The notes under the pieces: model-generated
Seen by the model: the letters and a program-made list of their open reading frames with translations, nothing else
Database searches by the model: none
Told to the model about the DNA's origin: nothing
In this document: piece after piece, positions 4,626-11,578 of the stretch
Layout: each line of letters begins with the position of its first letter
How positions within the stretch are numbered: the stretch's first letter is position 1
Assembly: GCA_964364225.1 (NCBI GenBank)
Contig: CAYIKP010000013.1
Span: 1 to 11,926, forward strand
From: 12-FULL-44-12b sp964364225
Lineage (GTDB): Bacteria > Patescibacteriota > Minisyncoccia > Phycocordibacterales > Zambryskibacteraceae
Direction of reading: 5' to 3'
DNA: 11,926 nucleotides
Made by a program: the position numbers and the translations under genes

Positions 4626-4859
4626 ATGCTTATTCATGTAAAAGTTAACGCAGGAGAGAAAAAAGAAAAATTTGAAGAGCTTTCTGATACGCGCTTTGAG
4701 GCTAGTGTAAGAGAAAAGCCCGAAAGGAATATGGCCAATAGCAGGGTTTTAGAGCTTGTAGCGAGGTATTTCGAGGTTTCAAGTGGGTCCATAAAAATAA
4801 TCATAGGTCACCACTCCCCATCAAAAATTTTGGAGGTACCAGATAAAATGTTAAAATAA
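4626..4859 (+). CDS. DUF167 (YggU) family protein
   Basis: The 77-residue product fits the DUF167 fold. It opens with the strand MLIHVKVNAG, then KPERNMANSRVLELVARYF (the family's P-GKAN block, with a less usual RNMAN form), then GSIKIIIGHHSPSKILEV, matching the G-xSR-K-V block. ATG 4626 is chosen over an upstream TTG at 4593 because family members begin with exactly this strand. A TAGAAT box lies 10 bases upstream. Only 5 bases separate it from the next gene, which may be cotranscribed. The molecular function of the family is not established. Confidence 0.82.
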   Translation: MLIHVKVNAGEKKEKFEELSDTRFEASVREKPERNMANSRVLELVARYFEVSSGSIKIIIGHHSPSKILEVPDKMLK

Positions 4860-4864
4860 AGTGT

Positions 4865-5260
4865 ATGAGATATTCAATTCAATTTAAAGGTATAGAAAAA
4901 ACAGAAGCAATTGAAAATTATTTAGATAAAAGATTGAAGAGTTTAAAAAAATTAATAGGAGATGATTCAGTTTTTGCCACAGTAGAACTTGCAAAAACGA
5001 CAGCTAGCCATAAATCTGGCGACCTGTTTAGATCTGAGATAGGTTTTTATTACTCAAACAAAGATTTTTATGTAGCTTCAGAAAAAGAAGATCTTTACGC
5101 CGCAATTGATGAAATGAGAGATGAAATAATTCGTGAAGTTACAAAAATAAAAGGGAAGACAGAAACTATTTTTAGAAGGGGAGCAAGAAATTTAAAGAAC
5201 ATTGTAAAAGGCCTTGATCCTAGGGGCCTTAAAAACTTTCGTCCTTGGCGCAAAAGCTAA
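4865..5260 (+). CDS. raiA: Ribosome hibernation promoting factor, HPF/RaiA family
   Basis: The 131-residue product has the S30AE/RaiA domain at about 1-97: MRYSIQFKGIE, ENYLDKRLKSLKKLI, VELAKTTASHKSGDLF and the helix DLYAAIDEMRDEIIREVTKIKGK. The domain binds the 30S decoding channel and shuts down translation in slow growth. Instead of the roughly 60-residue dimerisation domain of long HPF, it ends in a short basic tail (FRRGARNLKNI..., ending FRPWRKS), so it is a short form. Its stop codon overlaps the stop of fmt, which is read from the other strand (CTAA at 5257-5260). A TAAAAT box 7 bases before the ATG could give it its own leaderless transcript. Confidence 0.88.
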   Translation: MRYSIQFKGIEKTEAIENYLDKRLKSLKKLIGDDSVFATVELAKTTASHKSGDLFRSEIGFYYSNKDFYVASEKEDLYAAIDEMRDEIIREVTKIKGKTETIFRRGARNLKNIVKGLDPRGLKNFRPWRKS

Positions 5261-6105
5261 TTTCCCAGTTTAAAATCTTTCCAATTCATTTCTTTTTTGC
5301 CCTCTGGTACAACTTTATCCAAAATTAGTTCACCGTTTTCTATGTGAGCGGTTTTTATTTTTATCCTCAATTTTCCAGTAAGGGTTTCATAAAAAAAATA
5401 TGCCGTTGGCCATTCTTCAAAAGCTCTGATTTTTTTTAGATTACTTTCTGGACTATCAGTGAGATCAATCAAACCAGCTTCCTTGGTAATTTTTTTAGTA
5501 AAAGTTGCCTTTGAGTGCTCTTGTTCTATCAGTTCAACCCTTCCTTCAATGTAATCATTTAAAATTTCACTCAACAACTTTCCACCTTCCGAACCTAAAA
5601 TAATTTCAGCGTTTTTATATTGAGATGGCCCTTCTCCAAGGTCCACTTCCTTTTGAACAACAATTGGTCCATGATCCATCTCAAGATCAAGTTTGATAAT
5701 AGTTACACCAGCTTTGCCTTCGTTAAGGATTGTTGATTCAATAGGCGAAGCGCCCCTTAACTTCGGTAAAAGGGATGGGTGAACATTGAGAATTCCTTTC
5801 GGAAATAAACTAAGGATAGATTCAGGAATAATTTTTCCATAAGAAGCAATAACGCTGAACTCTAAATTAAAAGGTAAAAGATGAGATATAAAAGTATCAT
5901 CTAATTTTTTTGGCTGAAGAACAGTAATTTTTCTTTGTTCCGCCCAAACCTTTGCTAGTGGGGGAGTTAAGGTTAGCCCACGTCCTTTTTCTTTATCTTC
6001 GCCACACACCACAACAGATGGTACGAAACCAGCCTTTTCTAATTCATTTAAAACGGGTATAGCAATTGAGTCAGTGCCAAAAAAGGCAAAATTATTTTTT
6101 TGCAT
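5257..6105 (-). CDS. fmt: Methionyl-tRNA formyltransferase
   Basis: Transfers the formyl group from 10-formyl-tetrahydrofolate to initiator Met-tRNA. The 282-residue product (Escherichia coli Fmt is about 315) has the N-terminal FFGTDSIAIPVL strand-turn. The catalytic block is GILNVHPSLLPKLRGASPIE (N107, H109), with the catalytic Asp in LEMDHGPI (D144). The smaller C-terminal OB-type domain from about 205 includes KEAGLIDLTDSPESNLKKIRAFEEWPTAY-like family blocks. It lacks some usual C-terminal length but ends naturally. The start ATG lies inside the end of def, a 14-base overlap, so the two are translationally linked. Confidence 0.95.
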   Translation of the reverse strand: MQKNNFAFFGTDSIAIPVLNELEKAGFVPSVVVCGEDKEKGRGLTLTPPLAKVWAEQRKITVLQPKKLDDTFISHLLPFNLEFSVIASYGKIIPESILSLFPKGILNVHPSLLPKLRGASPIESTILNEGKAGVTIIKLDLEMDHGPIVVQKEVDLGEGPSQYKNAEIILGSEGGKLLSEILNDYIEGRVELIEQEHSKATFTKKITKEAGLIDLTDSPESNLKKIRAFEEWPTAYFFYETLTGKLRIKIKTAHIENGELILDKVVPEGKKEMNWKDFKLGN

Positions 6106-6661
6106 TTCTTTTTAAATCTTCACGAATACCAGCAGTTTCTGGCATAAATTCGTGTACATCTTTTGCTTTATCTATAAAAAGTACGCCTTCGAGGTGATCA
6201 ATTTCGTGTTGAAAAATTTGAGCTAAAAGACCAGAGGCACCCCTTTGTACTTTTTTACCTCCCTCATCGTAGGCTGTTATTTCTACTTTTGCGGAACGTT
6301 TTACTTTTCCGTATAGCCACCTCACAGAAAGACAACCCTCTTCCATTGAATTTTTTTCGCGAGACGAGCGAAGAATTTTTGGATTTATAAAAACTTCATC
6401 AAGATTTTTTGTTTTCTTTAGATTTTCTATATTTTCTACTCCAGCAATAATATCTTTAACCTTCCCAGAAATAACAATAATTTTTAAGGATTCTCCTATT
6501 TGGGGCGCGGCAATAGCAACTCCATCATCTTGTGTAGAGAGAGCTTTTTTCATATCGGAAATTATCTTTTTTATCTTTTTGGCTCCAATTTCCTTTAAAG
6601 GCACTTCTTTTGCCCTCATTCTCAAGGTTTTATTTTCTTTTTCTTGGTAGATTTTCACCAT
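6092..6661 (-). CDS. def: Peptide deformylase
   Basis: Removes the N-formyl group from nascent proteins, undoing the mark made by the adjacent fmt product. All three family motifs are present: GVAIAAPQ (47-54; the usual second Gly is Ala), EEGCLS with the metal ligand C110, and HEIDH (152-156) with the two His ligands and catalytic Glu. At 189 residues it is slightly longer than E. coli Def, with an insertion around 70-88 (GVENIENLKKTKN). The start ATG 6661 lies 7 bases after a TAGTAT box and 22 bases past the end of priA. The order def-fmt matches many bacteria. Confidence 0.96.
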   Translation of the reverse strand: MVKIYQEKENKTLRMRAKEVPLKEIGAKKIKKIISDMKKALSTQDDGVAIAAPQIGESLKIIVISGKVKDIIAGVENIENLKKTKNLDEVFINPKILRSSREKNSMEEGCLSVRWLYGKVKRSAKVEITAYDEGGKKVQRGASGLLAQIFQHEIDHLEGVLFIDKAKDVHEFMPETAGIREDLKRNAKK

Positions 6662-6668
6662 TGACTAC

Positions 6669-6674
6669 ATACTA
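6669..6674 (-). promoter_or_regulatory. -10 element (TAGTAT, minus strand) of def, leaderless
   Basis: Read on the minus strand, TAGTAT lies 7 bases before the def ATG, in the short gap after priA. No Shine-Dalgarno site is present. Confidence 0.45.
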
Positions 6675-6683
6675 ACAAATTGG

Positions 6684-8585
6684 TTATAAAAGTGCGTCAG
6701 GGTCTACGAACACACTAAATTGAGGTGCTAGAGATAGAAGTTTTTTAACAAGCGCTGTTTCTGGCCAGACTATTTCACCATCTGTTTTTGGTTCTATTTT
6801 TATTAGTGCGTGATATTTAACTAGGCGCGCACCTCCACGGACTTTTATAATCTGAACCTCCTCTCCAAAAGTTTCTTTAATTATTTCGGAATCTTTTTCT
6901 GCTCTTGTAGGTGTTCCTTCCCAAATAATTTTTATAAATAATGAAAACGGAGGAAATGCAAATTTTTTTCTTTCGTTTAGTTCTCTCTCAAAAAAATTCA
7001 ATAAATTTCCTTCTTTAGCACATTCAAAAATAGAATTTTCAGGGTTTCTTGTTTGAAAAAAAGTTTTTTCTGTACCCAGCGACTTTATATAAATAAGCAA
7101 AGACATCATTTTTTCATTTATTCTAAAATCGGGGACTCCCAATATTGAATCTGCAGAAACCACGGCGGATATTTCTACTGGTTTTCGTAAAAAATGAAGA
7201 GCCATTTCCGTACCCAAAAGTACGCTTGGTGTTGTGCTTAAAAATTCCTCCACAATTTTTTGAGCTTTAAGGGGTGTTGAGGCGGTTTCTTTATCAAGTC
7301 TAAAAACCTTTAGATGTGTAGAAATTCTTTTTAATTCTTTTTCTACCTGTTCTGTGCCAATGCCAAGCGCGATTAAACGCCAACCACCACAGTGACTGCA
7401 CTGGTCTTTTGCCTTTAACCTCTCGCCACATTTATGACAAAGAAAATATGGTTCTTTTTTTGATGCTTGATCGCCTTCCAAATTTCCATAAAGCACGAGA
7501 GGAGCATCGCACGTTTTACAAGTGACTAAAGTCTCACAATCGGCACATACGGTAGTGGGAGAAAGACCCCTACGTGCAGTAAAGAGAAAGACCTTTTTAC
7601 CCGTTTCTGGCAATTCTTGGATTATTTTCTCAAGCTCTGGAGATAAAATTTTAAATGGCTCTGACGACTCTTCTTTTGTCATAGAAATGATCGAGCATTC
7701 TCCTTCAGATATCTCTCTCATTTTTAAATGTCCCCATTCGTGATATCCGCCATTTCTTACTTTTTGCATTGTTTCAACGCTAAGGATTTCAGAACCCAAC
7801 AACACCCTTGTGCAATATTCGTGTGCGAGCATCTTGGCGAAAATTCTCCAGTCTATATTTGGGCGAGAAAATGTCCGAAAACTTCGTGAACCCTCTCTAT
7901 CTATTGCAAGTATTTCAGTATCATTTCTTATTAGACTTAAGAATGGGGGAGTGGCTATGATGAGGACGGGGTGGCCTCCATCATCAATGGTTTTTAGAAG
8001 TTTATTTAATTCTTTTTTATTTTTTCCTCCATAAACTGTAGCTGTAAATTGTTCAATACCACGAGAAAGTTCTTTTTCAGCAGACCGAGCGTCTTCCGCC
8101 GTCGGAACTAAAAGAAAAAAAGATTTCTTACGAGCAAAAGTTTCTCTGATTAAAGATTTGTAAGCTGAATATCGTTCCACTGTGTCTCCCTGAAATACAC
8201 TTATATCTCCTGCAAGAGTGCATTTTGGTTCCGGAGGAGTAACTTGTCTTTTCACTTCAAATAATATTGATGGAAGAAGCACGCTCAAAACAGAGGAAAA
8301 ACTTTGGGCTTCATACTCTGAAAATTTTTGTGCAGCACGCATAAACGCTTGGCTTACAACAATTTTTCCAGAATTTCCTTTAATTTTTTTTAGTGAAAAA
8401 TTACTGGCTCTTAATTCCATTCGTGCTTTTTCTGCAGGCGTACTTTCTATGACGAGCGCCCAGACATCTTTTTTTCTGAGGGGTACTTTTACCACCATTC
8501 CAGATTCGTACTCATTGGCAGAAAAATAACTCAATTCCTCAAGTCCAAAGTTTTTGGTTATAGGTAGTACAGAGACTATATACAT
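6684..8585 (-). CDS. priA: PriA-like primosomal protein N' with eroded ATPase motifs
   Basis: The 633-residue product (E. coli PriA is about 730) is clearly PriA. It has an N-terminal DNA-binding region with GMVVKVPLRKKDVWALV (29-45). All eight zinc cysteines are intact (C347, C350, C356, C359, C383, C386, C396, C399). Also present are SADSILGVPDFR (477-488), FFQTRNPEN (509-517) and ERKKFAFPPF (538-547). The GxTGSGKT P-loop expected before FFLLVPTAEDA is absent. The DEEH box is replaced by AIDREG, GTQMIAKGHDFP by GTEMALHFLRKPV, and the QVAGRAGR arginine-finger block by YIKSLGTE. ATP hydrolysis and helicase action are therefore unlikely. A structural role in replication restart or primosome loading is inferred. 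I recall similarly degenerate PriA in actinobacteria. Confidence 0.9.
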   Translation of the reverse strand: MYIVSVLPITKNFGLEELSYFSANEYESGMVVKVPLRKKDVWALVIESTPAEKARMELRASNFSLKKIKGNSGKIVVSQAFMRAAQKFSEYEAQSFSSVLSVLLPSILFEVKRQVTPPEPKCTLAGDISVFQGDTVERYSAYKSLIRETFARKKSFFLLVPTAEDARSAEKELSRGIEQFTATVYGGKNKKELNKLLKTIDDGGHPVLIIATPPFLSLIRNDTEILAIDREGSRSFRTFSRPNIDWRIFAKMLAHEYCTRVLLGSEILSVETMQKVRNGGYHEWGHLKMREISEGECSIISMTKEESSEPFKILSPELEKIIQELPETGKKVFLFTARRGLSPTTVCADCETLVTCKTCDAPLVLYGNLEGDQASKKEPYFLCHKCGERLKAKDQCSHCGGWRLIALGIGTEQVEKELKRISTHLKVFRLDKETASTPLKAQKIVEEFLSTTPSVLLGTEMALHFLRKPVEISAVVSADSILGVPDFRINEKMMSLLIYIKSLGTEKTFFQTRNPENSIFECAKEGNLLNFFERELNERKKFAFPPFSLFIKIIWEGTPTRAEKDSEIIKETFGEEVQIIKVRGGARLVKYHALIKIEPKTDGEIVWPETALVKKLLSLAPQFSVFVDPDALL

Positions 8586-8591
8586 GGGGGC

Positions 8592-8597
8592 ATTATA
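8592..8597 (-). promoter_or_regulatory. -10 element TATAAT (minus strand) of priA, leaderless
   Basis: Read on the minus strand, a perfect TATAAT is followed by 6 bases (GCCCCC) and then the priA ATG. No Shine-Dalgarno site is possible in that leader. This is one of the two cleanest cases of the leaderless pattern in the window. Confidence 0.65.
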
Positions 8598-8675
8598 GCC
8601 ATATTTTTCAAATTTTTTAGAGCTTGTTTTTTAGTCCAAAAAGCATAAGCTAAGGCCCTAAGATACACAGCAAAA

Positions 8676-9689
8676 ATGTCATTTTTTAGCAAAAAACTAG
8701 GGATTGATTTGGGCACTACAAGTGTTTTGGTTTTTGTTCCAGGAAAGGGGATTATTCTCAATGAGCCATCAGTGGTGGCGGTTTCTGAAGAAGATAGAAA
8801 AATTTTAGCCATAGGAGTAGAGGCTAAAAAAATGATTGGGAAAACTCCTGAAAATATTATTGCTTACCGTCCAATGAAAGATGGTGTAATTGCAGACTAT
8901 AAAGTGACGGAAGCAATGCTTAGATATTTTATTACTAAAGCTCTCGGGAAGTTTTCTTTTGTAAAACCAGATGTTTTAATCTCTGTTCCCGCTGGAGTTA
9001 CCTCAACAGAACGTCGTGCAGTAATTGAAGCCGCACTAAAAGCTGGGGCTAGAAATGCTTATGTTGTGAAAGAACCAGTTTTGGCTGCAATTGGTGCAGG
9101 AATACCAATTCAAGAACCATCTGGGCAGATGATTGTTGATATTGGAGGAGGGACGACTGATGTCGCTGTGATTTCGTTGGGAGGAATCGTAGCTTCTACT
9201 TCTGTTAAGTGTGCTGGAAATAAAATAGACGCCGCTATTACTGACCACATGAAGAAAACTTATAACTTAGCAATCGGCGATAGAACCGCTGAACTTATAA
9301 AAATAGAAATTGGTTCTGCTGTGCCAGTAGAAGAGGAGTTATCAATACAAGTAAAGGGGAGAGATTATGTGACAGGTCTTCCTCGTTCCGTGAATGTAAA
9401 AACAAATGAAATAGTAAAGGCAATCAGTAAGGAACTTCGTGACATGATAAAAGCAATGAAAGATGTATTACAAGAGACTCCACCCGAACTCGCCTCAGAC
9501 ATTATTGATAAGGGGATCGTAATGACAGGTGGTACATCTCAACTTCGACATTTGCCAGAACTTGTTTTTAGAAGAACCGGAGTAAAAGCAGTGCTCGCAA
9601 AAGATGCTTTGTATTGTGTTGTTAAAGGCACAGGAATTGCATTAGATCATTTGGATGCGTATAAAAAAGCGATAATCTCTAAAAGGTAA
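8676..9689 (+). CDS. mreB: Rod shape-determining protein MreB
   Basis: Bacterial actin homologue that polymerises under the membrane and guides cell-wall synthesis. The 337-residue protein is full length and shows the actin-fold signatures: phosphate loop 1 LGIDLGTTSVLVF (8-20), RPMKDGVIADYKVTE (65-79), SVPAGVTSTERRAV (103-116), KEPVLAAIGAGIPI (132-145), phosphate loop 2 VDIGGGTTDVAV (154-165) and the adenosine motif MTGGTSQLRHL (283-293). It diverges from priA across a 90-base intergenic region. Candidate boxes are TAAGCT at 8646-8651 (with TTGTTT 8624-8629) and TAAGAT at 8659-8664; I cannot decide between them. mreC/mreD do not follow, so the usual mre cluster is not present here. Confidence 0.97.
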   Translation: MSFFSKKLGIDLGTTSVLVFVPGKGIILNEPSVVAVSEEDRKILAIGVEAKKMIGKTPENIIAYRPMKDGVIADYKVTEAMLRYFITKALGKFSFVKPDVLISVPAGVTSTERRAVIEAALKAGARNAYVVKEPVLAAIGAGIPIQEPSGQMIVDIGGGTTDVAVISLGGIVASTSVKCAGNKIDAAITDHMKKTYNLAIGDRTAELIKIEIGSAVPVEEELSIQVKGRDYVTGLPRSVNVKTNEIVKAISKELRDMIKAMKDVLQETPPELASDIIDKGIVMTGGTSQLRHLPELVFRRTGVKAVLAKDALYCVVKGTGIALDHLDAYKKAIISKR

Positions 9690-9694
9690 AGTCA

Positions 9695-9759
9695 CGAGAA
9701 TATTTATTTTAAATGTGAGCGCCATAAGGTCACCAATGCATTTAAAATAAATATTCTCG
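9695..9759. repeat. Perfect 21-bp inverted repeat between mreB and the clamp-loader gene
   Basis: The left arm 9695-9715 (CGAGAATATTT... ending AAATG) is exactly complementary to the right arm 9739-9759. The 23-base loop has a possible further TGA/TCA pairing (9716-9718 with 9730-9732). It begins 6 bases after the mreB stop. There is no T-run after the right arm, so it is not a standard terminator, although a 21-bp stem would stall or stabilise the mreB mRNA end. Confidence 0.92.
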
Positions 9760-9777
9760 CTCTAAGTTTGTTTCGCA

Positions 9778-9783
9778 TATAAT
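9778..9783 (+). promoter_or_regulatory. -10 element TATAAT of the delta' gene, leaderless
   Basis: A perfect TATAAT ends 6 bases before ATG 9790. The intervening AAAGCC has no Shine-Dalgarno match. Confidence 0.6.
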
Positions 9784-9789
9784 AAAGCC

Positions 9790-10476
9790 ATGTTAGAAGA
9801 AATATTAAAAAGGGGATTAGAGCATCCAAGGTCGTATCTCATACGAGGAGAAAGGGAAGTACTTAAGGAGACCCTTTTTGGGGCCATAGAGGCCATTTGG
9901 GGGCTTATTATGGGCGGAAATCCCAATGTTTTTTCTATAGATGGACACATGAATGTAGAGGAGGCTAGAAGGCTTATTGAGTTTGCATCAATGTCACCAT
10001 TAGGAACTGATAAATTAAAAATGATTATTTTGAGCGCAGAGAGAATGACAAAGCAAGCACAAAACACCCTTTTGAAATTAACAGAAGAACCAAGTGCATC
10101 TTTGCGAATTTTTGTGATAGTGCCTAAAGATGTTGAACTTTTACCAACTCTTATTTCACGACTGGAAGACATATCAAATGCTTTTCCCTCAACAGACTCA
10201 GGACAGGTAAAAACAGATGCAGGGAATTTTTTATCAATGGGTTTAAAGGACCGCTTTAAATTAGCAGAAAAAATTTCAAAAGTTGATGACGAAACCGCTT
10301 TGGATGTTTTTTTACGGGATTTAGAAAAAAAAATTTACAAACAAAAATATAATAATTTTTTAGATAAACAAAAAACTTTTGAAGCTATAGATTTTGCTAA
10401 GAAAATTTCCTCCTCCCAAAGTCGTCCCAAAAGAATGATTTTAGAGGCATTAGCAATATCACTCCCAGTGATATAA
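9790..10476 (+). CDS. holB: DNA polymerase III clamp-loader subunit delta'-like (HolB)
   Basis: The 228-residue protein is an AAA+-derived clamp-loader subunit. The most telling block is TKQAQNTLLKLTEEPSASLRIFVIVP (87-112) followed by LLPTLISRLEDI, matching the family's QN-LLK-LEEPP...FIL and LLPTI-SR (sensor 1 and the SR motif at 123-124). It lacks a P-loop and the zinc-binding cysteines, and the N-terminal third is shortened. It is thus a non-hydrolysing subunit like delta' rather than tau/gamma. About 100 residues of the usual C-terminal collar are missing or diverged. It would help load the sliding clamp. The TATAAT box 6 bases upstream suggests a leaderless mRNA. Confidence 0.78.
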   Translation: MLEEILKRGLEHPRSYLIRGEREVLKETLFGAIEAIWGLIMGGNPNVFSIDGHMNVEEARRLIEFASMSPLGTDKLKMIILSAERMTKQAQNTLLKLTEEPSASLRIFVIVPKDVELLPTLISRLEDISNAFPSTDSGQVKTDAGNFLSMGLKDRFKLAEKISKVDDETALDVFLRDLEKKIYKQKYNNFLDKQKTFEAIDFAKKISSSQSRPKRMILEALAISLPVI

Positions 10477-10477
10477 T
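10469..10477 (+). promoter_or_regulatory. Extended -10 (TGATATAAT) before the YdjM-like gene
   Basis: TG-A-TATAAT forms a textbook extended -10 overlapping the end of the upstream gene. It ends 9 bases before ATG 10487, so the leader would be only a few bases. Confidence 0.55.
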
Positions 10478-10486
10478 TCAAACCTT

Positions 10487-11008
10487 ATGGTTTTATCCGT
10501 ACACACACTAGTAGGCGGTGCGCTTGGTGCAGTTTTACCCGTTTCGCCATTAACAGCTTTTGCTATTGGATTTATTTCGCATTTTGTATTGGACGCAATA
10601 CCGCACTCTGATTATCCACTACAATCAATTTCAAAGGACAGAGAAGATAGGGGGCAAGATGCAATGGTAAAAGATGGCAGACTCGCACACGATTTATTTG
10701 TGAATGGAATTGATGGAATATTAGGATTTCTTATTCTTATTTCTTTAACATTTAATGCCCATTCATTGTTTTCGATTGTACTTGGAGCAGTCGGAGCGTG
10801 TTTTCCAGATGGACTTCAATTTTTGCACTTCATGTTTCCAAAAGTTAGATGGCTTCGCGCTTTCAAGAAATTTCACGGCATTTTTCATACCCCATTAAAA
10901 ATAGAAGAATTTATGAAAAAACACATTGCGCTTTCTATTTTGGTTCAAGGGGCAACGGCTTGCATTGCTCTGCTATTGATTATAAAAACAATACCAATTC
11001 CTTTTTAA
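10487..11008 (+). CDS. Membrane protein resembling YdjM-type metal-dependent hydrolases
   Basis: The 173-residue product has hydrophobic segments at about 8-30, 77-100 and 147-168. Conserved-looking polar residues sit next to them: H6 in VHTLVGGALG, then SHFVLDAIPHSD (H32, D36, H40, D42), D76 in NGIDG, FPDGLQFLH (D108, H114) and KFHGIFH (H130, H134). The TH...G start and SH-xxx-D-xxPH block resemble the YdjM/DUF457 family of predicted membrane metal-dependent hydrolases. Residues at these positions could bind metal, but the assignment is by motif only. The start is 10 bases after holB. Substrate and role are unknown. Confidence 0.65.
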   Translation: MVLSVHTLVGGALGAVLPVSPLTAFAIGFISHFVLDAIPHSDYPLQSISKDREDRGQDAMVKDGRLAHDLFVNGIDGILGFLILISLTFNAHSLFSIVLGAVGACFPDGLQFLHFMFPKVRWLRAFKKFHGIFHTPLKIEEFMKKHIALSILVQGATACIALLLIIKTIPIPF

Positions 11009-11031
11009 TTTGAAATAAAGCCATTTTCCGC

Positions 11032-11037
11032 TATTAT
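11032..11037 (+). promoter_or_regulatory. -10 element (TATTAT) of frr, leaderless
   Basis: TATTAT lies 7 bases before the frr ATG at 11045. An earlier ATG at 11041 is out of frame and gives only a few codons. Confidence 0.5.
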
Positions 11038-11044
11038 TTCATGT

Positions 11045-11578
11045 ATGTACGATTTTTCTGATTTTAAAAAACAATGTATAGAGACCGTAGAATGGCTTAG
11101 AAGGGAATACACGGGCATTCGCACAGGCAGGGCAACACCTGCAATTTTAGACAATGTAACTGTTGAGAGTTATGGAACTTTAATGAAAGTTAAAGAAGTA
11201 GCTTCTATTGGTATTGAGGATGCTAAAACTTTGCGTGTTTCTCCTTGGGATATGACTCAGGTAAAGGGCATTGAAAAGGGGATTATGCTCGCGGATCTTG
11301 GCTTGTCTGTTTCAGTGGATGACAAAGGTTTAAGGGTTAATTTTCCCGAACTGTCTACCGAGCGAAGAGATGCTTTAATGAAAGTAGCAAAACAAAAACT
11401 TGAAGAAGCAAGGGTAGCCATAAGAACAGAAAGAGAAAAAGCAAAAAGAGATATAACAGAAGATACTGACAAAGATAGTAAATTCAGAAATACAGAAGAA
11501 CTTCAAAAACTTGTAGATGGGTTTAATACAGATTTGGAGGCGGTTTATGACAGAAAAGAAAAAGAAATATCTGAATGA
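11045..11578 (+). CDS. frr: Ribosome recycling factor
   Basis: Splits post-termination ribosomes together with EF-G. The 177-residue protein (E. coli 185) is complete. It has the first helix with LRREYTGIRTGRATPAILDNV (18-38), the domain II strands VKEVASI...LRVSPWD (49-69), VNFPELSTERRDALMKVAK (98-116) and the long C-terminal helix with VAIRTEREKAKRDI. The conserved RTGRA (26-30) matches the ribosome-binding helix. The start is supported by domain alignment and by the TATTAT box 7 bases upstream. Its stop codon overlaps the ATG of the next gene (ATGA), so the two are read from one message. Confidence 0.97.
   Translation: MYDFSDFKKQCIETVEWLRREYTGIRTGRATPAILDNVTVESYGTLMKVKEVASIGIEDAKTLRVSPWDMTQVKGIEKGIMLADLGLSVSVDDKGLRVNFPELSTERRDALMKVAKQKLEEARVAIRTEREKAKRDITEDTDKDSKFRNTEELQKLVDGFNTDLEAVYDRKEKEISE

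Noticed and set aside
5197..5232. AAGGCC...GGCCTT pairing near the 3' end of raiA as a terminator
   Set aside because: It lies inside the coding sequence, about 30 bases before the stop, without a T-run.
6684..8585. The priA gene as a pseudogene because its ATPase motifs are missing
   Set aside because: The frame is intact for 633 codons with all zinc cysteines and terminal blocks kept, which does not look like decay.
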